Assembly (NCBI RefSeq): GCF_001907675.1
Contig: NZ_MPNT01000034.1
Span: 1-62,332, forward strand
Source of the DNA: Mycobacterium paraffinicum
GTDB lineage: Bacteria > Actinomycetota > Actinomycetes > Mycobacteriales > Mycobacteriaceae
Length of the DNA stretch: 62,332 nt
Direction of reading: 5' to 3'
Below are positions 38,445 through 46,764 of the stretch, one piece after another. A program made the translations under genes and the position numbers. The stretch's first letter is position 1; every line of letters begins with the position of its first letter. Below the pieces are notes generated by a model. That model searched no databases. It was given only the letters and a program-made list of their open reading frames with translations, and was not told the DNA's origin.

Positions 38445-39036
38445 CCGGATCTTGCGTTGTGCCGGAGGCGATCTCGTCGCGCAACTGCGTGATGTTGGAG
38501 AGCTCCGCATACAGTCCGCGGATCGCATAGTCCAGGACGGCGAACGAGAAACGCTGACTCGGGTCGTCGGTGATGCCAAGCTCCCGCGACCGCTGGCGCG
38601 ACCACAGCGCCTCGTCCAGCCGCGCCCGGGTCGCCTCGAGGTGCCGCTCCAACGTGTCGACGATGCGTTCGGGGTCCTCGCCGCGGGAGAGCCAGGTCTT
38701 GAGGATGACAGGGTGCTTGATGACGACCTGGTCCTGGCCCGGGAAGTGTTGCACCCAGCGGCGCAGCGCGTCGAGTCCGGCGTCGGTGGTCTCGTAAAGC
38801 GTGATCGCCCGCTTGCCCGATTGGGCGCCGATCTCGCCGACCATGCCGCGGGCCAACAATCTATTCAGTTCGCGCCGAACGTGACTGACCGATGGCGACC
38901 AGTAGAAGTGACCGACCGACAGCTCGGCGCGCAGCTTGATCTCCCCCGCGGTCAGCTGCTCGTCGTTGGCGGCCAGCACGCCCAGCACGAGGTAGGCGGT
39001 TACCGGCAGGCCGTTGCTGATGCGCCGGGGGCTCAT
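38389..39036 (-). CDS. PadR-family regulator, last gene of the thiolase operon
   Basis: A 215-residue protein with a PadR winged helix (VTAYLVLGVLAANDEQLTAGEIK, VRRELNRLLARGMV, ITLYETTDAG) and a C-terminal helical VirR/PadR-type dimerisation segment (LERHLEATRARLDEALW). It starts 7 bp after the DUF35 gene on the same strand and probably closes the six-gene operon, giving feedback control. Its tail is antisense to the end of the acyl-CoA ligase gene. Confidence 0.88.
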   Translation of the reverse strand: MSPRRISNGLPVTAYLVLGVLAANDEQLTAGEIKLRAELSVGHFYWSPSVSHVRRELNRLLARGMVGEIGAQSGKRAITLYETTDAGLDALRRWVQHFPGQDQVVIKHPVILKTWLSRGEDPERIVDTLERHLEATRARLDEALWSRQRSRELGITDDPSQRFSFAVLDYAIRGLYAELSNITQLRDEIASGTTQDPVKRVRRSKGQIRRRVPET

Positions 39037-39043
39037 GGCCGTC

Positions 39044-39466
39044 CTATCCCTGGCCGGCGAAGTAGGGCAGCGTCACGTCGGGGCCGACCGGGTGGAATTG
39101 CACCCGCACGCGCATGCCGATCCGCAAATCCTCCGGTGCCACACCGACGATGTTGGTCAGCATTTGGTAGCCCTCGTCCAGGGTGACGATGGCGGGCGCG
39201 TAGGGCGGCTCGAATTCCGCCGTCACCGGCCGGTGCACCACCGTCCAGCTGTAGATCTCGCCGAGTCCGCCGCTCCGCTCCCAACGGATTTGCGCCGAAA
39301 GGCATTCGCGGCAGTGCTCGGTCGGCGGGAAGTTCGCCAGCCCGCAGGCTTCGCAGTGTTGATACCGCAACTCGCCGCACTTGCAGCCCTGCCAAAAGGG
39401 CACGCTGAGGTGGCTGGTGGCATGGGGCACCGGGCCGGTTTGGGGCCGCAAGGCATCGGAGGTCAC
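39044..39466 (-). CDS. DUF35/OB-fold protein with zinc ribbon (thiolase partner)
   Basis: A GTG at 39466 overlaps the thiolase stop (GTGA, 39463-39466) and gives 140 residues. The rubredoxin-like zinc ribbon has two Cys pairs (HCEAC and HCREC), followed by the OB-fold (GEIYSWTVVHRPVTAEFEPPYAP, LRIGMRVRVQF). DUF35 proteins form complexes with thiolase-like Ltp proteins; in steroid side-chain degradation such complexes act as retro-aldolases or hydratases. Tight coupling with the thiolase-like gene supports a complex here. Confidence 0.9.
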   Translation of the reverse strand: MTSDALRPQTGPVPHATSHLSVPFWQGCKCGELRYQHCEACGLANFPPTEHCRECLSAQIRWERSGGLGEIYSWTVVHRPVTAEFEPPYAPAIVTLDEGYQMLTNIVGVAPEDLRIGMRVRVQFHPVGPDVTLPYFAGQG

Positions 39467-40623
39467 CGCGGCTCGTCCCCCAGGATCAGCAGCGTGGTAA
39501 ACAAGGCGCCCGCTCCCCCGTTGCTGCACAACGCAATGTGCGCGTCGGGGACCTGCAGCTCTCCCGCCTGACCGCGCAGCTGCTGGACCGCTCGGATGGC
39601 GCGCTGCATCATCTGCGGGTTGGAGCCGGCATGGCTGAACGACATGGTTCCTCCGTCGGTGGTGATGGGATGGCTGCCGTCGACGGCGATGTGGCCGTCG
39701 GCGACGAATGGTCCCCCCTCGCCCTCGCCGCAGAAACCGAACGCCTCGAGCTGGCGGATGATTTCGAAGGAGAACGGGTCGTAGAGTTCCAGCACGTCGA
39801 CGTCGTCGGGCCGCAGCCCGGTGTGAGCGAACGCGCGCTCGGCCGCGCGCCGGCCGACCACGCCGTTCACGTGTCTGTCCCGCCGACCGGCCAGATCCCA
39901 CGCCGGTGGGTGCTGGTAGGACGGGCCGTGAAAGTCGGCGCCGCTGCCCAGCACGTAGATGGGCTGGCTTGCGCCATCGAACTTTTCGAGGTTGGCCACC
40001 ACGAGCGCGCAGCCGCCCTCGGACGTGGTGGCGCAATCTAGCAGATGGAACGGGTCGGCGATGGGCCTCGACGAGGTGATGTCGTCGGGCGTGAAGGGTC
40101 CGCGTTGGTAATACACCGCTTCGGGGTTACGCGATCCGTTGTTGCGGATGGTCGCCGCGACGATCGATAGCTGTTCGCGCGTAGTGCCGTAGACGTGCAT
40201 GTGGCGACGCGCGATGAGCGCGAACTCGGCGGTGGTGAACATCCCCCACGGGGCGACGAACTCGTTTTCGGGCCGGGTCCACGGCGCCGTGGCCTCGTGG
40301 TCGCGGTACTCGCCGGCCTGGGCGGCGACGAGCACCACCACGTCGGCCATGCCGTGCTCGATGGCGGTGACCGCTTCGGTGATCATGCCGACGCCGAAGG
40401 CGAGCCCCTGCCAGGCCGGGCCGAGGCGCAGGTCGTAGATCAACGCGGTGGACAGCGGGCCCGCGCTGACCCCGTCGACGTCCTCGATGCGCAGGCCCGC
40501 ATCATCGAGGGCGCCCCGGATGGCCGTCAGCGCGAGGCTGCGGGACGTCTCGCCGTCCAGGCGCCGGCCCTGCGGGGTGTTGTGCACACCGACGATCGCC
40601 GCGGTGCGTTTCGTGGCTGCCAC
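39463..40623 (-). CDS. Thiolase-like lipid-transfer (Ltp-type) protein
   Basis: A 386-residue thiolase fold (AAIVGVHNTPQGRRLDGET; DCATTSEGGCALVVA; LELYDPFSFEIIRQLEAFGFC; GSNPQMMQRAIRA; CSNGGAGALFTTLLIL). The nucleophilic cysteine of true thiolases is not present in the expected VAAQAGEY segment, as in Ltp proteins that act as aldolases with a DUF35 partner. A carbon-carbon cleaving role on an acyl-CoA is therefore likelier than thiolysis (inference). The partner is the overlapping DUF35 gene. It is the fourth gene of the operon. Confidence 0.87.
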   Translation of the reverse strand: MAATKRTAAIVGVHNTPQGRRLDGETSRSLALTAIRGALDDAGLRIEDVDGVSAGPLSTALIYDLRLGPAWQGLAFGVGMITEAVTAIEHGMADVVVLVAAQAGEYRDHEATAPWTRPENEFVAPWGMFTTAEFALIARRHMHVYGTTREQLSIVAATIRNNGSRNPEAVYYQRGPFTPDDITSSRPIADPFHLLDCATTSEGGCALVVANLEKFDGASQPIYVLGSGADFHGPSYQHPPAWDLAGRRDRHVNGVVGRRAAERAFAHTGLRPDDVDVLELYDPFSFEIIRQLEAFGFCGEGEGGPFVADGHIAVDGSHPITTDGGTMSFSHAGSNPQMMQRAIRAVQQLRGQAGELQVPDAHIALCSNGGAGALFTTLLILGDEPR

Positions 40624-40644
40624 TCTGTGATCCTTTGTTCTGCT

Positions 40645-40974
40645 TTAGTTTTCGTCCGCGACGACACCGAGGTAGGTGCCGACAACGTCGCATTGCCGCC
40701 CGTCGCGGGTGACGGTGCCGATTTTCGTGGTCCGGGCATCGGCTGGTGTCGCGCCGGCATCGACGACATCGATCCGCACGTCCACGGGCCGCGCCGTCTG
40801 CGGGTCGGTGATCTCGACGACCATCACCACCGCGTGCTCGCCCTCGTCCCACTCGACGCTGGTGATCCGGTGCCGGGCGGTCAATTCCATCACCACGGTG
40901 TCGTGGCGCAGCAGGAAGCGGACGGGTGCACACAATTCGCCGGCGCGGGGCGGCACGCACAGGGTGACCGCCAT
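40645..40974 (-). CDS. Small conserved-looking protein of unknown function within thiolase operon
   Basis: The ATG at 40974 lies one base after the CoA-transferase stop (TGACATG) and gives 109 residues, MAVTLCVPPRAGELCAPVRFL...YLGVVADEN. The pattern is alternating beta strands (DTVVMELTARHRITSVEWDEGEHAVVMVVEI), without membrane spans or known motifs. It may be a lipocalin- or NTF2-like binding protein but I cannot assign a family. Its placement between CoA-transferase and thiolase implies a role in the same pathway. Confidence 0.7.
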   Translation of the reverse strand: MAVTLCVPPRAGELCAPVRFLLRHDTVVMELTARHRITSVEWDEGEHAVVMVVEITDPQTARPVDVRIDVVDAGATPADARTTKIGTVTRDGRQCDVVGTYLGVVADEN

Positions 40975-40975
40975 G

Positions 40976-43309
40976 TCATAGTCCAGCCGGCCGCGGGGCG
41001 ATGGTTCCCGACTGTCGCAGGGCGGCCAGGTCTTCGTGGCCGCGTCCCAACAGGCCCGTGAGCACCTCGCTCGTGTGCTGGCCGTACAGCGGCGGCACCC
41101 GGCGAATCCAGCGCCGCGGCCTGCCCAGGAACGCGAACGGCATTCCCGTGCACAGGAAGGAGCCGGCGACCGGGTGGTCGACGGCTTCCCAGAATCCGCG
41201 GGCGTGCAGATGCGGGTCACGCAGTAACTCGGGGGCCGGTGTGACGCGCGCCGCGGCCACCCCCGCCGCGCGCAGCGTGTCGACCGCCTCGGTCACCGGC
41301 CGGCGCCCGGTCCAGTCGGAGATCAGCTTGTCGATTTCGTCCGGTTGCTCCGACCAGTCGTTCGCGGCGAGGTCCGGCCGGCCGAGGAGCCGGGCCAAGG
41401 CCGTCCGTGCGGCGCCGTCCATCGCGGCCAGCGCGACCCAGTCGTCATCTCCGCGGCAGCGGTAGACCCCTTGAGGATTGGCATCAGGGCCGCGATTACC
41501 GTCGCGGCGCATCGTGATTCCGTGTTGTGAGTACTCCACCAGCATCTCGGCGGCGACGTTCAGCGCTGCCTCCACCATGGTTGATTCGACGTGCATCCCG
41601 CACCCGTCACGGTCGCGAACCACCAGCGCGGCCACCGCTGCGAAGGCCGCGTGCAGGCCGGCGATCGGGTCGCACACACCGCGCGGAATCACCGGGGGGC
41701 CGTCGGCGTGTCCGGTCATCCACGCCATGCCGGTCGCCTGCTCCATCGTCTGGGCGAAGCCCACGCGGTCGCGCCAGGGACCGTCGAGGCCGAAGGCCGG
41801 CATCCGCACCATGATCGCGCGCGGGTTAGCCGCGCGCACGGCATCCCAGCTCAGGCCGAAGTTCGACATGACCCGGGGCGAGAAGTTCTCTATCACCAGA
41901 TCGCTTGTGGCGATGAGCTCCAGCGCGATGGCCCGTCCTGCGTCGGTGCTCAGTTCGACGCTGACGCCGCGCTTGTTGCTGTTGCTACACAGGAAGACCG
42001 GGCCCCATTCCCACCACTGCTGCCAGGTCGGTGGGCGGCCGGCGGAGAACCTCATGCCGTCGGGCCGGCGAACACCCTCGACTTTGATCACGTCTGCGCC
42101 CAGGGCACCCAGTAGTTGTGTCGCGACCGGCCCCGCCCAGAAGGCGGTGAAGTCGGTGATCCGGGCGTCGGCCAATGGCAGTGCGTCGGCGTCGGTGCCG
42201 CCGACCGGGCGGGCGCGCGGCGGCCAGTGGACGTTGCCGTTGTCGGCGCCCAGCCCGGGGGCCCGTCCGGGCGCCCTCGTCGCCATCGCGTCGCTGCGAT
42301 ATGGCACCCTCGGCTGCAACATCCCCGCCTCGGATTCCACGAACACGCCCCGCTCCACGAAATGGTCGATCTCGGGCAGCATTTCCGGCGTCGCGATCGG
42401 GGCCACCGGGATGCGGAAGGCGACGGCGAGGTCGACGATCTCCTGCGTGGTGCGTGTCTGGGTCCACTGCGTGATCATGTCGAGGAATTCGTCGCGGCGG
42501 GCGACGCGCCCGCCGAATGAGGCGAGATCGGCGTCGTCGAGCAGATCGGCGCGCTCGATCAGCACCAGGAAGTCCTGGAACTGCTGCGCGGTGATGGTGC
42601 AGAAGCCCACCAGGCCGTCGGCGGTGGGGACGATTGACGGCAGCTCCAGACTACGTTGCCCCAGAAGCGAATCCGCCCCCAGGACGCTGGCCGACATGGC
42701 GGACAGTCCCCCCATCGCGATCACCATCGCCTCGTACGTCGAGACGTCGATGATCTCCCCGCGGCCGCTTCGCGCGGCATGTCGCGCGGTCGCCGCCGCC
42801 ACCGCCGCCGCGAACGTGCCCGCCAACCACTCACCGAGTTGGCCGCCGGCCTGCACCGGTTCGTCCTCGGGCCAGCCGCGGCCGGCGGTCGAGCCGCACA
42901 GCGCCTGAAGGATGAACTCGTTGGCCAGTACGCGGTCGTCCACGTAGGGTCCCGTCGTGCCGAACGGCGTCACGGCGACCACCACCGCCGACGGACCGGT
43001 GTGGGTCGTGATCGCGTCGAGCGTCCAACCGTCGGTCAGGTCCGTCAGCACGATGTCGGCGCCGGCCAGCGGGGCGGTGATCTCCGCCCGGCCGTCATCG
43101 GTCACCGACTTCTTGCCCGCGGCCAGATAGTCGAATAGCGCCCCGGGCGGCCCGCCGGCCGCCCGAGTACGCACCGAATCCCCTTGCGCGGATTCGATTT
43201 TCACCACCTCGGCGCCGGCGTCGGCGAACATCTTGCCGCAGTAGGACACCGCGAGTCCGTTGGACAACTCCAGCACGCGCCAGTCCGCGAACGGCGCTCG
43301 GGCTGTCAC
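40976..43309 (-). CDS. Double-domain CaiB/BaiF (class III) CoA-transferase
   Basis: A GTG at 43309, two bases after the amidohydrolase stop, gives 777 residues, about twice the usual class III length. Two CaiB-type halves are visible. The N-terminal half is RVLELSNGLAVSYCGKMFADAGAEVVKIE. The second begins near residue 385 (ITDFTAFWAGPVATQLLGALGADVIKVE) and includes a typical FSAGRPPTW/SNSNKRGVSVEL segment. Such fusions replace the homodimer with an intramolecular pair. It transfers CoA between acids and acyl-CoAs; the substrate probably enters the thiolase/DUF35 step. Confidence 0.9.
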   Translation of the reverse strand: MTARAPFADWRVLELSNGLAVSYCGKMFADAGAEVVKIESAQGDSVRTRAAGGPPGALFDYLAAGKKSVTDDGRAEITAPLAGADIVLTDLTDGWTLDAITTHTGPSAVVVAVTPFGTTGPYVDDRVLANEFILQALCGSTAGRGWPEDEPVQAGGQLGEWLAGTFAAAVAAATARHAARSGRGEIIDVSTYEAMVIAMGGLSAMSASVLGADSLLGQRSLELPSIVPTADGLVGFCTITAQQFQDFLVLIERADLLDDADLASFGGRVARRDEFLDMITQWTQTRTTQEIVDLAVAFRIPVAPIATPEMLPEIDHFVERGVFVESEAGMLQPRVPYRSDAMATRAPGRAPGLGADNGNVHWPPRARPVGGTDADALPLADARITDFTAFWAGPVATQLLGALGADVIKVEGVRRPDGMRFSAGRPPTWQQWWEWGPVFLCSNSNKRGVSVELSTDAGRAIALELIATSDLVIENFSPRVMSNFGLSWDAVRAANPRAIMVRMPAFGLDGPWRDRVGFAQTMEQATGMAWMTGHADGPPVIPRGVCDPIAGLHAAFAAVAALVVRDRDGCGMHVESTMVEAALNVAAEMLVEYSQHGITMRRDGNRGPDANPQGVYRCRGDDDWVALAAMDGAARTALARLLGRPDLAANDWSEQPDEIDKLISDWTGRRPVTEAVDTLRAAGVAAARVTPAPELLRDPHLHARGFWEAVDHPVAGSFLCTGMPFAFLGRPRRWIRRVPPLYGQHTSEVLTGLLGRGHEDLAALRQSGTIAPRPAGL

Positions 43310-43311
43310 GA

Positions 43312-44649
43312 TCAGTTGCCCAGGGTGGTGGCGCGTCCTGAAATGCCGGCGGCCTCCGCAGTCACCTGCGACTGCAAGGCGAACTGGGTCATTCTGGTCC
43401 AGGCGTCGCGGTCACGCTGGCTGGCCAGGTGGCCGACGTGCGTCACCACGTCGACATCGGTGGCCTGGGCGCGTAGGTAGCCCGCCCGGGCGTGCTCCTT
43501 GGGGATGTGCCGGAACGGGTCGAATGAGTAGGCGGCCATGGCGTTTTCGTGGGTGATCTTGTCGATGACGGAGTCGTCGAGATGCCCCATGGTCTCGATG
43601 ACGTCCTCGGGCGCGAACGGCCAGTTGCTGTCCGAGTGGGGGAAGTCGGACTCCCAGCACAGCATGTCCTCGTTGAACCAGTCCATGTTGTGGACGCCGA
43701 CCTTGTCGCTGATGAAGCAGGTGTAGAAGTGTCGCTTGAACACGTCGGCCGGCCCGCTGTAGCCGGGCGGGAACGTGGCGAGCGTCCACCCCGAATGGCG
43801 GTTGTAGACGTGCTCGGCGCGCCACAGGAAGTACGGTATCCACCCGACGTCGCCCTCGGTGAGCGAGAATTTCAGCTGCGGGAAGTCCGCCCAGAACTCG
43901 GCCCAGATCAGCTCGGTGAAGGTGAACATGCTCATCATCGACGACGCCGTCATCTGCACGCTGGGCGGGGCGTCGGTCGAGACCTGCGGAGATCGCGACG
44001 CGGAGCCGACGTGCGTGCACAGCACGGTCCCGTTCTCGCACACCGCCTCGAACAGCGGATACCAGTACTTGGTATGAATGCTGGGCATCTGCAACGCTTC
44101 CGGATTCTCCGAGAACGTCACCGCGTGGCAGCCCTTGTCGGCGAGGCGTTTGACTTCCTTGGCCGCCTCGGCCACGTCGAACAGCGGCAGGATGCCGCAG
44201 GGGATGAACCGGCCCGGGTACGCCGCGCACCATTCGTCGATGTGCCAGTCGTTGTAGGCCTTGATCATCACCAGGTTGACGTCGCGGTCGGGGCCCTGGT
44301 TGAGCACCTGCCCGGAGAAGCCGGTGAAGTTGGGGAAGTTGAGGCCTGCCAGCTGGCCGCCGGCGTTCATGTCGCGGACCCGCTCGTCCACGTTGAAACA
44401 CCCGGGCCGCATCTCGTCGTAGCGCGAGGCGTCGATGTTGTACATTTCGCGGGGCTTTCCCGCGACGGCGTTCAGGCCCATGTTCCGGCCGCGGACCTCA
44501 CCGTAGTACCACTGCTGGACGCCGTCGGGTTCCATGACCACTCGCGGGGCGCGGTCTTTGTACTTCGCGGGTACGTGCGCGTCGAACATGTCGGCGGGTT
44601 CGGCGATGTGGTCATCCACGCTGATCAGGATCAGGTCGTCCTTGTTCAT
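43312..44649 (-). CDS. Amidohydrolase-2 family metal-dependent hydrolase/decarboxylase
   Basis: The ATG at 44649, preceded by a GGAG site, gives 445 residues. The first metal motif is ISVDDHIAEPADMF (DxH), the next region is HVGSASRSPQVSTDAP, and the metal-binding Asp region is CWESDFPHSDSNWPF. This TIM-barrel family includes aminocarboxymuconate semialdehyde decarboxylase-like and orsellinate/resorcylate decarboxylase-like enzymes, so it may hydrolyse or decarboxylate a cyclic acid. It is the first gene of the six-gene operon, preceded by a recognisable -35 hexamer. Confidence 0.88.
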   Translation of the reverse strand: MNKDDLILISVDDHIAEPADMFDAHVPAKYKDRAPRVVMEPDGVQQWYYGEVRGRNMGLNAVAGKPREMYNIDASRYDEMRPGCFNVDERVRDMNAGGQLAGLNFPNFTGFSGQVLNQGPDRDVNLVMIKAYNDWHIDEWCAAYPGRFIPCGILPLFDVAEAAKEVKRLADKGCHAVTFSENPEALQMPSIHTKYWYPLFEAVCENGTVLCTHVGSASRSPQVSTDAPPSVQMTASSMMSMFTFTELIWAEFWADFPQLKFSLTEGDVGWIPYFLWRAEHVYNRHSGWTLATFPPGYSGPADVFKRHFYTCFISDKVGVHNMDWFNEDMLCWESDFPHSDSNWPFAPEDVIETMGHLDDSVIDKITHENAMAAYSFDPFRHIPKEHARAGYLRAQATDVDVVTHVGHLASQRDRDAWTRMTQFALQSQVTAEAAGISGRATTLGN

Positions 44650-44676
44650 GCCACACTCCTCACCGAGGTAGTGACT

Positions 44677-44706
44677 AGTAGACAATGGCGTTCGTCACAG
44701 TGTCAA
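44677..44706 (-). promoter_or_regulatory. Candidate promoter of the amidohydrolase-thiolase operon
   Basis: On the minus strand a perfect TTGACA (44706-44701) is followed after 18 bases by TCTACT, a -10-like hexamer, about 30 bp before the operon start codon. GTGAC/GTCAC half-sites flank the spacer. No factor is assigned. Confidence 0.4.
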
Positions 44707-44852
44707 CCGCGTGCACGGGCACGCTTCGACGCCTAACGGCCCTCGTACCAATCTAAATGGCGGCAGCCCGCCCTCCGCGCCGCCTACCTCGTCGCAGCTC
44801 GATCGCGGATCAAAAAGCAACTATTAGTCGCTTCCGGCGTGGGCACCCGTGC

Positions 44853-45009
44853 GCGATCGTGCTGCGTCCGCTGCCCTGTTCCGACATCCGGTGTTACCCC
44901 CCGCACACTGCGAACCCAGCCTGCGCGAGACCGGCGCGCGTGGGACAGCGAGATCATTTTGATCGGAGCGACCGTTACGGTGCTGTGCGGTGTGATCAAC
45001 AGTCAACGG
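44853..45009 (-). repeat. ~155 bp repeat, copy A (inverse of copy B at 50556-50711)
   Basis: Read on the minus strand from 45009, the sequence CCGTTGACTGTTGATCAC and the following ~155 bases match copy B on the plus strand at roughly 80% by eye. Shared blocks include CCGTAACGGTCGCTCCGAT, GATCTCGCTGTCC and CCGGTCTCGCGC. The match begins abruptly at the same base in both copies. Copy A cuts off a biotin carboxylase gene; copy B supplies the tail of an HxlR gene. Confidence 0.75.
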
Positions 45010-45202
45010 CGCCCGCCCGGTCGAGATAGGCGTCGGGGCCGGCGCCCGGCAGGCCGATCGCCTCGTCGGCCGCGTGCACGTGCGGACTGTCGACGTCGTC
45101 CTCGGCGTGCACCGCGACCGTTTAGTGCCCGAGTTCGGTTGCGGTGCCGATGATCCCGAGCGCGATCTCACCGCGGTTGGCCATCAGCAGGGCCGCGTTC
45201 AT
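44996..45202 (-). pseudogene. Biotin carboxylase N-terminal fragment (acyl-CoA carboxylase) with in-frame stop
   Basis: From an ATG at 45202, overlapping the ligase stop as ATGA, the minus strand reads MNAALLMANRGEIALGIIG then GTATELGH, a TAA stop, and TVAVHAEDDVDSPHVHAADE, followed by AIGLPGAGPDAYLD. This is the start of a biotin carboxylase/acetyl-propionyl-CoA carboxylase alpha chain (ANRGEIA signature). The frame ends after ~68 codons where repeat copy A begins. The rest of the enzyme is gone. Confidence 0.85.
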
Positions 45203-46764
45203 CGGAGCGGCGCGCCCCACTGCACCTCGCCGCGCAGCTTGGCCTTGATCAGCTTGCCGCTGGCATTGCGCGGCAACGCATCCGACGTGACGGTGATGTA
45301 TTGCGGAATCTTGAAGTCCGCGAGGTGTGCGCGACAGTGCTCGAGCACCGCCGCGACGTCGATCTGCGTCTGGGCGCCGAACAGTACGGCGCCGACCTTC
45401 TCGCCCATCACATCGTCGGGCACCGCGAGCACGCAGGCGTCCGCGACACCTGGCGCGGCCAGCAGCACCGCCTCGACCTCGACGCTGGAGACATTTTCAC
45501 CGCCCCGGTTGATGATGTCCTTGAGCCGGTCGACGATGTGCACCCGGCCCGCGGCGTCGACCCGCACCACGTCGCCGGTGTGCAGCCAGCCGTCGGCAAA
45601 GGTCGCCTCCGTGGCCTGCGGCCGGTTCCAGTACCCGGCGGTCACATTCGCCCCGCGGGCCACCAACTCGCCCAACCCGGGGTCGTCACCGCTGGGAATG
45701 ACGCCGAGATCCACCGAGGGAACCGCATACCCGACCGAGTCGGCGTGCTCGACCGCGTCGGCATCGGGCAGCACGGTCATCAGCGAAGCCGACTCGGTCA
45801 TGCCGTAGCCGTTGAACACCGTCGCGCTGCCGAACGCTTCCTTCACCGCCCCCACCAGTGAGGGCGCGATGGGCGCGCCCCCGTACCCGACCCAGCGCAC
45901 GCCGGAGACGTCCGTGCCAGCAAAAGCCTTGTGCCGCAATATCAGTGCATAGATCGTCGGGACGGTCACCAGCTGCGAGATGCGTTCGGCGGTCAGCGTC
46001 GCGATCAGCTGGTCGAGGTTCAGCGCCGGCATGATTACCGATGCTCCCCCGAGGCGTGCGGCGGCCAAAAGCTGTGAATTAAACCCGGTTACATGGAAGA
46101 GCGGCACCGAGATGAGCGTGCGCATTTCCTCGCCAAGGTCCCTCGGCTGCTTGAGGCAGCGGATCACATTCTCGGTGTTGGTCACGAACGCCTCGTGTGT
46201 GGTCGGCACGCCCTTCGGATGACCGGTGGTGCCCGACGTGTAGAACAGGGCGGCAACGTCCGTCTGTGCGAGACCGTGGGTCACGTAGGGATCGCCGTCG
46301 GGCAATGGCGCGTCCGGGGCCAGGTCCATCCGCGCTCCCGAGTCGGACAGGACGAACTCGATCTCCGGTGGCGCCGAGCGCGTATTGACCGCGACCGCAA
46401 CGCCACCGGCCATCACGGTGCCCCAGAACGCGAGCACCCAATTGATCCCGGCCGGGTAACGCACGGCGACGCGATCGCCCGGGCTTAGGCCGTCCGCTCG
46501 AAGTCCGCCGGCCACGCGCGCCGCGCGGTCCCACAGCTGCCCGTACGTCAATCGGCTACTGCCGAGTGCTGTCAATTCAGCGACGGCCTCCGATCCTGGG
46601 CGGTTGTCGACCTGCTCGGCGAGCATGTCCAGCAGCGTCGCGGGCAGGCGCCCGTAGCGTAGGACACCGTCGGCACCGCGGGACACGCCGGTCGTCGGGA
46701 ATGGGTTGTGCGTGCGGGGAATTTCGATCACAGGAGGCATACAGTCCTTCTGAGTCGTTGTCAT
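45199..46764 (-). CDS. AMP-forming acyl-CoA synthetase
   Basis: A 521-residue ligase with A3 motif FYTSGTTGHPKGVPTTH, A5 GYGMTESAS, A7/A8 GWLHTGDVVRVDAAGRVHIVDR and GGENVSS, and A10 lysine region PRNASGKLIKAK. All catalytic motifs are intact. Its ATG overlaps the stop of the upstream serine hydrolase gene (ATGA, 46761-46764) and its stop overlaps the ATG of the biotin carboxylase fragment. It was the middle gene of a tightly coupled three-gene operon and is the only one still whole. Confidence 0.92.
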   Translation of the reverse strand: MTTTQKDCMPPVIEIPRTHNPFPTTGVSRGADGVLRYGRLPATLLDMLAEQVDNRPGSEAVAELTALGSSRLTYGQLWDRAARVAGGLRADGLSPGDRVAVRYPAGINWVLAFWGTVMAGGVAVAVNTRSAPPEIEFVLSDSGARMDLAPDAPLPDGDPYVTHGLAQTDVAALFYTSGTTGHPKGVPTTHEAFVTNTENVIRCLKQPRDLGEEMRTLISVPLFHVTGFNSQLLAAARLGGASVIMPALNLDQLIATLTAERISQLVTVPTIYALILRHKAFAGTDVSGVRWVGYGGAPIAPSLVGAVKEAFGSATVFNGYGMTESASLMTVLPDADAVEHADSVGYAVPSVDLGVIPSGDDPGLGELVARGANVTAGYWNRPQATEATFADGWLHTGDVVRVDAAGRVHIVDRLKDIINRGGENVSSVEVEAVLLAAPGVADACVLAVPDDVMGEKVGAVLFGAQTQIDVAAVLEHCRAHLADFKIPQYITVTSDALPRNASGKLIKAKLRGEVQWGAPLR

